From: Clostridia bacterium | GTDB taxonomy: Bacteria; Bacillota; Clostridia; Oscillospirales; CAG-272 | Length of the DNA: 11,396 nt | Reading direction: 5' to 3' | NCBI GenBank assembly: GCA_900753285.1 | Contig: CAADYN010000027.1 | Location: 1-11,396, forward strand | Shown here: piece after piece, positions 6,068 to 11,396 of the stretch | Numbering within the stretch: the stretch's first letter is position 1 | How the letters are laid out: every line of letters starts with the position of its first letter | Notes under the pieces: generated by a model | What the model saw: only the letters and a program-made list of their open reading frames with translations | Told to the model about the DNA's origin: nothing | The model's database searches: none | Made by a program: the position numbers and the translations under genes

Positions 6068-7822
6068 TCAGCCGAGGTCGGGGGTGTCGGTGAACTCGAT
6101 TTCGTTTCGGTCGCTTGAATCCATTTCAAATACTATAATCTCGTTTTTGCCTTTTTTCAGCATCGGAGCGGGGCAGTACAGTGTCTTCTGCGGTCCTGCG
6201 TCGTTGTAGTATCTGCCGAGGTTGAAGCCGTTCACTACGACAAATCCGTGGTGGAAGCCGTCAAGTCTGATGAATGTGTCGGCAGGTTCGTCCTCTATCA
6301 CAAGCTCGCCGCGCATGAATGAAGCCGCTTCCACGCCGCCGTCCGCCTTCTCAAACGGAACTTTTGTAAAGTCGTCCATTTCAAGCGGGAACATATCCCA
6401 TCCGAAGTGGAGCTGCTGACCGAATCTTACGCCGGTGATACCCTTGTTGTCGCCCATGTGCGGTCCGTAGTTTACTCTGCCCATGTTTTCAACGAGAATG
6501 TCGAGCTTTATTTCGTCATTAACTCCGAGGAACGGCATTTTTATCTTGTCCTCGCGTCTGCTGCGTTCGATTGTTCCGGCGTATTTTCCGTCCATGTAGA
6601 ACACAGCTCTGTCATGCAGGCAGTCGTAGCCGAGTTCAAGCTCTTCGCGAGGTCCTTTTATTACTGTAGAATACAGCGTGTAGCCGAAGCTCTGTCCGAT
6701 GTCCTCCTGGAACTGCGGAGCGGCACGGTGTATTCTCTCAACCATCTTCGGGGCAGCATCAAGAATAAACGCCTTTTCTGTGAGCTTTACCTTGCCGTAA
6801 GCCGCTTTTTTACTGTTCTCGACAGTGAGCGGGGGAAGAGCGCCGTATTTGTCTTCGATTATCTTGCGTACTGCGTGGAATGCGGGCGTCATGTCTCCGG
6901 CTTCGCTGAGCAGTGCGTTGTAGTCGTAGCTTGTGATGGTCGGTTCAAATACGCCGTAGTCGTTCGCGCCGTTCATGAATCCGAAGTTTGTGCCGCCGTG
7001 GAACATATAGAAGTTGAGGGATGCGCCGGAGTCTATCATGTCGCGGAAAAGTCCGGCAAGCTCGTCGGCTTCGCGTGTGTGGTGACCGTCGTACCAGTGG
7101 TCGAACCATCCGCACCAGTATTCACCGCACATATGGGGCTGATTCGGACGGAATTTTTCGAGCATTGCGAAGTTTTCAACGGGATGTGAGCCGAAGTTTG
7201 CCACGCAGAGGTGATCCGGAAGAGTACCGCCGCCGAGCATCCACCAGCAAGCACCGTCGGAAGTGAACAGAGTTACGTCAACTCCGCATTCACGGTATAT
7301 GTCCTCAATGGCGCGGAGATATTCCTTGTCGTTGCCGTATGAGCCGTATTCGTTCTCGATCTGCACCATGATAATGCCGCCGCCCTCGGTCGAGAAGTGA
7401 CCCTTCAGCTGCTCGAAGAGCTTGTGGTAGTAGCTGCGCACCTTTGAGATGAACAGCTCGTCGTTGCAGCGGATGTTCATGCCCTTGTAGGAGAGAAGCC
7501 ATGCCGGAAGTCCGCCGAATTCCCACTCGGAGCAGATGTACGGACCGGGACGAAGAATAACGTTAAGTCCGAGAGATTCCGCAAGGCGCACGTATTCCGC
7601 TATGTCAAGCATTCCGTCAAAGTCGAACTGACCCTCGTGCTTTTCGTGAAGGTTCCAGCAGGTGTAGGTTTCGACGGTGTTAAATCCGCACTCCTTGAGC
7701 TTGGTAAGTCTGTCGAGCCAGTATTCGCGGGGGATTCTGAAGTAGTGCATCGCGCCGGAAATTATGGTGTACTCTTTTCCGTCCATAAGGAACGCGCGGT
7801 CGTTGTAGGTAAGTATGCCCAT
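6068..7822 (-). CDS. Glycoside hydrolase family 35 beta-galactosidase
   Basis: This 584-residue enzyme hydrolyses terminal beta-galactosyl residues with retention of configuration. The N-terminal (beta/alpha)8 barrel begins with LMDGKEYTIISGAMHYFRIP, then WNLHEKHEGQFDF and VILRPGPYICSEWEFGGLP, all GH35 hallmarks. The acid/base is probably Glu158 in QIENEYGSYG and the nucleophile Glu234 in CGEYWCGWFDHW; the 76-residue spacing suits the family. HGGTNFGFMNGA lies near the end of the barrel. The C-terminal beta-sandwich ends in the galactose-binding-like block with VVVNGFNLGRYY and KTLYCPAPMLKKGKNEI. No signal peptide is present, so it acts in the cytoplasm on imported oligosaccharides. The start is taken as 7822, because GGAGG is correctly placed for it but not for the in-frame ATG at 7834. 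It follows the sugar-binding lipoprotein gene on the same strand but is separated by a terminator. Confidence 0.93.
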   Translation of the reverse strand: MGILTYNDRAFLMDGKEYTIISGAMHYFRIPREYWLDRLTKLKECGFNTVETYTCWNLHEKHEGQFDFDGMLDIAEYVRLAESLGLNVILRPGPYICSEWEFGGLPAWLLSYKGMNIRCNDELFISKVRSYYHKLFEQLKGHFSTEGGGIIMVQIENEYGSYGNDKEYLRAIEDIYRECGVDVTLFTSDGACWWMLGGGTLPDHLCVANFGSHPVENFAMLEKFRPNQPHMCGEYWCGWFDHWYDGHHTREADELAGLFRDMIDSGASLNFYMFHGGTNFGFMNGANDYGVFEPTITSYDYNALLSEAGDMTPAFHAVRKIIEDKYGALPPLTVENSKKAAYGKVKLTEKAFILDAAPKMVERIHRAAPQFQEDIGQSFGYTLYSTVIKGPREELELGYDCLHDRAVFYMDGKYAGTIERSRREDKIKMPFLGVNDEIKLDILVENMGRVNYGPHMGDNKGITGVRFGQQLHFGWDMFPLEMDDFTKVPFEKADGGVEAASFMRGELVIEDEPADTFIRLDGFHHGFVVVNGFNLGRYYNDAGPQKTLYCPAPMLKKGKNEIIVFEMDSSDRNEIEFTDTPDLG

Positions 7823-7827
7823 GTAGT

Positions 7828-7832
7828 CCTCC
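7828..7832 (-). promoter_or_regulatory. Ribosome binding site that fixes the GH35 start
   Basis: On the - strand the sequence reads ATGGAGGACTACATG. GGAGG is 5 bases before the second ATG (7822) and overlaps the first (7834). The upstream ATG has no purine-rich sequence before it, so 7822 is the likely start. Confidence 0.75.
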
Positions 7833-7861
7833 ATGTATTGGTATTGTTTTGTATCAAATAT

Positions 7862-7890
7862 ATATTATCATAACTCCCCCGAAAAAGCAA
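7862..7890 (-). promoter_or_regulatory. Weak candidate promoter for the GH35 gene
   Basis: On the - strand TTGCTT (7885-7890) and TAATAT (7862-7867) are 17 bases apart. The hexamers match consensus at 3 and 4 positions. Other registers in this AT-rich stretch (TATGAT, GATAAT) are possible, so only the general location is supported: between the upstream terminator and the start codon. Confidence 0.3.
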
Positions 7891-7913
7891 TATGACTTTG
7901 CAAAAGCCGGCAC

Positions 7914-7950
7914 AAAAAATGAGCACACAGCCTGTTTCGGCAGTATGCCC
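7914..7950 (-). terminator. Intrinsic terminator after the sugar-binding protein gene
   Basis: Read on the - strand, GGGCATACTGCC (7950-7939) pairs with GGCTGTGTGCTC (7932-7921), 12 positions with one mismatch and two G-U pairs. The loop is GAAACA, followed by A and six T residues (7920-7914). It begins about 10 bases after the lipoprotein stop and separates that operon from the beta-galactosidase gene. Confidence 0.85.
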
Positions 7951-7960
7951 ATTTTTCCGT

Positions 7961-9442
7961 TTACTGGTTTTCCCTGTATTTTTCAATTGTCCTGTCTATC
8001 GACTTCTGCATTCTCTTTTCTACTGCTTTGACAGCGGAGGCGAGATCGTCCCTTTTGCTTTGTGCGCGACCGCCTATGGTTGATGTGAGCGCACCCCACG
8101 CGTAGTAATACATCGGGTCGTAGTACATTGAGCCGAGTATTATATTAATTGAAGTAAGAGACTCCTCATCACGGGAGTTTTTGTATTTCAGAGCCTTTTC
8201 AACGTAAGCGTCGCGAACCGTGTCGTGAGATTTCGCGTTGAGAGCTTCAAGCACAAATCCCGCAAGGTCGGTGTCTGTGCAGTACGCCGGAATAACGGTT
8301 GCCTCAGGGAAGTCGCATACCATATGGCGGTAGTTTTCCTGAGCCGCATCGTATTTCGGCATGGGAAGAACACCGAAGTCTACCTCCATGTCGCGGAAAC
8401 GTGAGAGGTTCTGCATACACTCAACGTAGAACAGTATACGGTTCGCCATGAACATACTCTCGGATTCACGCCACGCTCCGGCAAGCTCGGATACGCTCAT
8501 CGAGGCGTTGTCGGAGTAGAGTGACACTATCTTCGAGTACATTTCGTACACCTTGTCGCCGAGAGGGATGTATATCGGGTCGTCGCTCGCGTCCTTTTCG
8601 ATGAAGGAAACGTCGGCACCGTAGAGGAATGCGAGCGCGGTTCTGTCGTAAGGCGTAACAAGACCGAAGCTGTCGTCCTTTGTTATTTCCCCGTCTCCGT
8701 TAAGGTCGCGGGAGTTGTTTCTCGCAAGGGTTGAGAAGGTGTCAAAATCCCATGTGCCGTTTTCGACAAGCTCGTACATATTCGGCAGACTGTTGTCCTC
8801 GGCGAGTTGTTTGTTGAACATTACGCACCACGCGAGATCGATGTTTTGCAGGTTCATGTCGCCGAACGAGAGGTACAGACGGTTTTCGACAGACAGCGAT
8901 GAGTTGGAGTTCCCGTCAAAATACAACGCGTCAAGCTGTACCGTCGGGAGCTGTTTTAAGTCGTAGAGATATCCGGCTGTGGCAAACTGGAGTGAAATGT
9001 TCGCGTTGATAAGTCCCATTTCGTAGTCCGGTGAGTTTGCGTTCACTGCGTTTTTGAAAGCGGTCGAGCATTCCGCGCCGGGCTTTACGCTGACTATATT
9101 CACGCCGTATGTGTCCTTGAGGTAAGTGTTCCTCTCATATACCGCGTCGTTGATTAGCTCTCCCGTGAGCCCTTCCGCGTCAACCTCATGGCTTTCCCAC
9201 TCTCCGCATGCCGGTCCGTTTCCTATTACGCGGAAGTCAACGTCGTCGTAGTGAGTTCCTGCGAGATGTGCGGTGTAGTCGGGCTTTGTTTCCGCTTCGG
9301 TTTCTGACACGGTTTCAGTTTCGCCGATTTCCGATACTGTTTCGGATTTTTCTTGTGTCTCGTCGGCGTTACCTTCGGAGCATCCCGCAAATGTCGCGAG
9401 GAGAAGCGAGAGCACAAGCAGTAATGATAAAGCTTTTTTCAT
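7961..9442 (-). CDS. Extracellular solute-binding lipoprotein (ABC sugar-transporter type)
   Basis: This 493-residue protein has a lipoprotein signal peptide (MKKALSLLLVLSLLLATFAG followed by Cys21) and an acidic, Glu/Thr-rich linker. The mature part resembles bacterial extracellular solute-binding family 1 proteins. It would be anchored by lipid to the outer face of the membrane and capture a sugar or oligosaccharide for an ABC importer. A canonical calcium-binding loop, DLNGDGEITKDD, is at residues 246-257, a feature seen in some clostridial binding proteins. The start is ATG 9442, since an upstream in-frame start at 9493 would place charged residues before the signal peptide; AGAGGG lies 8 bases before it. 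It begins 5 bases after the ADP-ribosylglycohydrolase stop, so the two are co-transcribed and probably coupled. No permease or ATPase gene is next to it, so it must work with subunits encoded elsewhere. The ligand is unknown. Confidence 0.85.
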   Translation of the reverse strand: MKKALSLLLVLSLLLATFAGCSEGNADETQEKSETVSEIGETETVSETEAETKPDYTAHLAGTHYDDVDFRVIGNGPACGEWESHEVDAEGLTGELINDAVYERNTYLKDTYGVNIVSVKPGAECSTAFKNAVNANSPDYEMGLINANISLQFATAGYLYDLKQLPTVQLDALYFDGNSNSSLSVENRLYLSFGDMNLQNIDLAWCVMFNKQLAEDNSLPNMYELVENGTWDFDTFSTLARNNSRDLNGDGEITKDDSFGLVTPYDRTALAFLYGADVSFIEKDASDDPIYIPLGDKVYEMYSKIVSLYSDNASMSVSELAGAWRESESMFMANRILFYVECMQNLSRFRDMEVDFGVLPMPKYDAAQENYRHMVCDFPEATVIPAYCTDTDLAGFVLEALNAKSHDTVRDAYVEKALKYKNSRDEESLTSINIILGSMYYDPMYYYAWGALTSTIGGRAQSKRDDLASAVKAVEKRMQKSIDRTIEKYRENQ

Positions 9443-9447
9443 AAGAC

Positions 9448-10833
9448 TTACCCTCTGATTTTCTTTGCGGCGGAGGCGGTTCTTCTTGCGCATTCGGAGA
9501 TGGCGATGGGGTGGAATCCGGGGACGAAGGAGTACATAGTGTCGTTCAGCGGAGCTTTCCAGCTGTCGGGTATGCCTTTCGCGCCGTTCATTGCACCGAC
9601 CATTGAGCCTACAGTCGCGCCGTTGCAGTCAGTGTCAAATCCGCCGGATACTGCCGCCGTAATGCCCTTTTCAAAATCTCCCTCCGACCAGAGGAAAGCT
9701 GCGGTGCACATTGCGGCGTTCGGGATGGTGTGTACCCAGTTGTATTTTCCGAACAGTCTCCATATTGCTTCCTGAATATCCTCGATGGCGGTGTACTTCT
9801 TTGTTATCTCTATCGTGTCGAGGATGGCTTCGTACAGGCGGGAGGTCTTCGGAATCTGCGCGAGTCCCGCTTCTACACACTTCATCGGGTCTTTTTCGGT
9901 GAAAGCTGCTGCGATTACTGCTGCGGTGTACATTGCTCCGTAAATGCCGTTCTTTATGTGCGAGAATGAGGAATCCATGTACGCCATTTTAGCGGCAAGC
10001 TCGGGATCTCCTGCGGCGGCGTATGCGTAAATGTCGATTCTAATCTGCGCGCCGATCCATTCACGGTAGGGGTTGAGATAGTTTCTCGTGTATTCGATGG
10101 CTTTTTTGTAGTCCTCTGCCTTTTCGGGACGACCGCCGAGCATATGTGACGTAACGTTCGCGAAATTCAGGTAAGCCTGTGTTTCCGCAGTGCATACTTC
10201 GCTGTAGGTGAGGTAAGAATGCCAGAATTTGCCGACGTCCCACTGGTCGAAATCCTTGCCTTTAGCTTCGCATACGAGAAGTGCGATTATCATGTAGCGT
10301 ATGTCGTCGTCGGTCTCCATGAAGCGTATGTTTTCGCGAAGGCTGTCGTAGCACTGCACGCCGAAATCCTTCATATGTCCTTCCGCTTCGGAGTGAGAGG
10401 GAGCGTAACCTTTGATGGGCCATTCTCCTGCACCCTCGTACCATTCCTTGACGAATGACGCGCCGCTTCTTCCGTTAGCTCCTCCGCAGTAGGGATATCT
10501 CTCAAACGGTTTTCCGAGAGCGCATCCCGCACATCTTCCGAGCCACGCGCCGTAGAATTTGTCCTTCACCTCGTCGCTGTCGTAGTCGAGTTTTACCGAG
10601 GGAATGTTTCCGTCCGACAGAGCTTTTATCTCCTCGTATTCGTCCGGTTCTTTGTAGGCGAATTCACTTGACGGAACGAGAGCGAGGAGCTTTTCATATA
10701 CGTTCATGAGAGCGTCCTTGTCTTCTCCCGCTTCACCGAGCAGCTTGTCAAAACCGTCAACGCAGCATCCTTCTTCGCGGCGCTGAGCAATCTCGTCGTT
10801 AATAAGCCACTTAAGACTTGTCCAACCTGCCAT
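9448..10833 (-). CDS. ADP-ribosylglycohydrolase (DraG/ADPRH) family protein
   Basis: This 461-residue protein has the metal-binding signatures of the ADP-ribosylglycohydrolase superfamily in order: YGAWLGRCAGCALGKPFE (about residues 94-111), METDDDIRYM with Thr174-Asp175-Asp176-Asp177, and GGFDTDCNGATVGSMVGAMNG with Asp400-Thr401-Asp402 near the C-terminus. The all-helical fold binds two magnesium ions and removes ADP-ribose from proteins or small molecules; many bacterial members act on other N- or O-glycosides. An N-terminal extension of about 90 residues precedes the core. There is no signal peptide, so it is cytoplasmic. The start is ATG 10833, because AAAGGAG lies 8 bases upstream; an in-frame ATG at 10953 is far upstream of the predicted promoter. 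It is the first gene of an operon with a sugar-binding lipoprotein and next to a divergent AraC regulator. A role in breaking down an imported glycoside is therefore as plausible as reversing ADP-ribosylation. The substrate cannot be read from the sequence. Confidence 0.88.
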   Translation of the reverse strand: MAGWTSLKWLINDEIAQRREEGCCVDGFDKLLGEAGEDKDALMNVYEKLLALVPSSEFAYKEPDEYEEIKALSDGNIPSVKLDYDSDEVKDKFYGAWLGRCAGCALGKPFERYPYCGGANGRSGASFVKEWYEGAGEWPIKGYAPSHSEAEGHMKDFGVQCYDSLRENIRFMETDDDIRYMIIALLVCEAKGKDFDQWDVGKFWHSYLTYSEVCTAETQAYLNFANVTSHMLGGRPEKAEDYKKAIEYTRNYLNPYREWIGAQIRIDIYAYAAAGDPELAAKMAYMDSSFSHIKNGIYGAMYTAAVIAAAFTEKDPMKCVEAGLAQIPKTSRLYEAILDTIEITKKYTAIEDIQEAIWRLFGKYNWVHTIPNAAMCTAAFLWSEGDFEKGITAAVSGGFDTDCNGATVGSMVGAMNGAKGIPDSWKAPLNDTMYSFVPGFHPIAISECARRTASAAKKIRG

Positions 10834-10891
10834 ATTGTTGTCTCCTTTGAAAAATAGATTTTTGAAATAGAAAGAATAGTTATGTACCCCG

Positions 10892-10920
10892 ATTATATCA
10901 CAGTGCAAAACGGAAAACAA
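10892..10920 (-). promoter_or_regulatory. Promoter of the ADP-ribosylglycohydrolase-lipoprotein operon
   Basis: On the - strand an extended -10, TGATATAAT (hexamer 10892-10897), lies 17 bases from TTGTTT (10915-10920). The -10 is perfect and carries the TG extension; the -35 is weak (TTG only). A good -10 with a poor -35 suits an activator-dependent promoter. The leader to ATG 10833 is about 50 bases. Confidence 0.7.
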
Positions 10921-10933
10921 TCTCTGTGCCAAA
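10897..10933 (-). repeat. Imperfect 14-bp direct repeat over the operon promoter (candidate operator)
   Basis: Read on the - strand, TTTGGCACAGAGAT (10933-10920) and TTTTGCACTGTGAT (10910-10897) match at 11 of 14 positions with a 23-bp period, about two helical turns. The distal copy touches the -35 box and the proximal copy fills the spacer up to the -10. AraC-family regulators often bind pairs of direct repeats near the -35 box, and such a regulator is encoded divergently from 11091. The link is inference. Confidence 0.5.
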
Positions 10934-11017
10934 CACAACATTTGCAGTTTCAAACATTGAACTTTTCGCGATAATTGAGAAAACAGTAAAATAACGAGAA
11001 AAAAGATGAAAAATACC

Positions 11018-11046
11018 TTGAAAAAAGGATTTTAACATAGTATAAT
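11018..11046 (+). promoter_or_regulatory. Promoter of the AraC-family regulator gene
   Basis: TTGAAA (11018-11023, 4 of 6 matches) and a perfect TATAAT (11041-11046) are 17 bases apart, about 45 bases before ATG 11091. It is divergent from the operon promoter, with about 98 bases between the facing -35 boxes. Confidence 0.8.
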
Positions 11047-11090
11047 GTTATATAAACAGCGTTAATAATGAACTGTCGGAGAAAAGCGAT

Positions 11091-11396
11091 ATGCAAAAAC
11101 GCACACAAAACAAAGCGGAAACTCCTGCGATTCACTTCAACGAGCGGGTGGACGACGACTTCCTGATACACATAATGCGCAACTATCTCGAGACAAAAGC
11201 GCCGCCGATACATACGCACGACCAGTTTGAAATCGGATACTGCGTCAGCGGAAACGGCATATTTTTCGTGAGAGACAAGATATATCCGTTCAAGGGCGGC
11301 GACATTTCCGTCATATTTCCGGGAGAGCGGCACATTGCCCAGACTATCGCGGCGGAGAAAACGATATGGTACTTCCTCGGCATTGACATGGACAAA
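11091..11396 (+). CDS. AraC-family transcriptional regulator, N-terminal cupin part (3' partial)
   Basis: The first 102 residues are visible and the frame stays open to the right edge. The motif IHTHDQFEIGYCVSGNG (His41, His43, Glu47, Gly54) and the following block PFKGGDISVIFPGERHIAQ are typical of the AraC-type cupin sugar-sensing barrel, with the conserved Pro-x3-His (P77, H81). The C-terminal double helix-turn-helix domain would lie beyond the window, so assignment to AraC rather than another cupin protein rests on the N-terminal pattern and the context. ATG 11091 is supported by GGAG (11078-11081) 9 bases upstream. It is divergent from the ADP-ribosylglycohydrolase-lipoprotein operon, the usual layout for a local sugar-responsive activator, and probably controls that operon and perhaps the beta-galactosidase gene. 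Confidence 0.85.
   Translation, partial: MQKRTQNKAETPAIHFNERVDDDFLIHIMRNYLETKAPPIHTHDQFEIGYCVSGNGIFFVRDKIYPFKGGDISVIFPGERHIAQTIAAEKTIWYFLGIDMDK

Noticed and set aside
6407..7189. 260-codon open frame on the + strand, antisense to the beta-galactosidase gene
   Set aside because: It lies wholly inside a gene with intact GH35 motifs, its translation shows no recognisable domain, and no ribosome binding site was evident. It is a codon-bias shadow.
9443..9493. A 17-residue N-terminal extension of the solute-binding lipoprotein
   Set aside because: It would put Arg/Lys-rich residues before a complete lipoprotein signal peptide and overlap the preceding gene; ATG 9442 has a suitable Shine-Dalgarno sequence.
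10834..10953. A 40-residue N-terminal extension of the ADP-ribosylglycohydrolase
   Set aside because: It would begin upstream of the predicted promoter -10 box and has no ribosome binding site, whereas ATG 10833 follows AAAGGAG.
10950..11395. Open frames on the - strand over the right end
   Set aside because: They overlap the AraC-type regulator on the + strand, which has a ribosome binding site, a promoter and cupin motifs; the antisense translations look like shadow sequence.

Overview
The window looks like a chromosomal segment of a gut- or rumen-type Clostridia bacterium (Firmicutes). This is an inference from strong AGGAGG-type ribosome binding sites, consensus sigma-A promoters, intrinsic terminators with long T runs, a YifB/ComM gene, a Gldg/DUF4340 pair, and a carbohydrate locus of the type common in Oscillospiraceae and Lachnospiraceae. 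No species can be named from the sequence. Most genes are moderately GC-rich; one small cysteine-rich gene is clearly lower (about 44% by hand count).

Left part, + strand (1-5503): the 3' part of a Gldg-family ABC-transporter auxiliary protein overlaps by 4 bases with a DUF4340 membrane-anchored protein. This is the tail of an ABC export/gliding-type operon whose ATPase and permease should lie upstream of the window. An intrinsic terminator (3092-3132) closes it. A separate promoter (3134-3162) then drives a two-gene unit, an alpha/beta-hydrolase esterase followed after 13 bases by a full-length YifB/ComM-family AAA+ ATPase, ending at a stem-loop (5508-5543).

Middle (5560-6065): the most unusual part. 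A perfect consensus promoter (TTGACA, 17 bp, TATAAT) reads into a roughly 160-nt highly structured RNA. A 16-bp perfect helix begins at the predicted transcript 5' end, a second 12-bp helix and a small nested hairpin follow, and the RNA ends in a strong intrinsic terminator that overlaps an alternative, mutually exclusive hairpin. Just after the T run sits a very good Shine-Dalgarno sequence and a 77-codon cysteine-rich gene (two CxxC pairs). The element is either an abundant small RNA or an attenuator-type leader for the small protein. I could not assign it to a known RNA family.

Right part, mostly - strand (6068-11396): a cytoplasmic GH35 beta-galactosidase, a lipoprotein sugar-binding protein and an ADP-ribosylglycohydrolase-family protein. 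The last two form a tight operon (ADP-ribosylglycohydrolase first, 5-base gap). Divergent from it is the start of an AraC-family regulator with an N-terminal cupin sensor domain, cut by the window end. The operon promoter carries an imperfect 14-bp direct repeat with 23-bp spacing, a plausible operator for that regulator. The likely scheme is sugar-responsive control of uptake and hydrolysis of a beta-galactoside, but the transporter permeases are not in the window. No tRNA, rRNA, CRISPR array, insertion sequence or phage gene was seen, and no gene-free stretch exceeds 300 bases.
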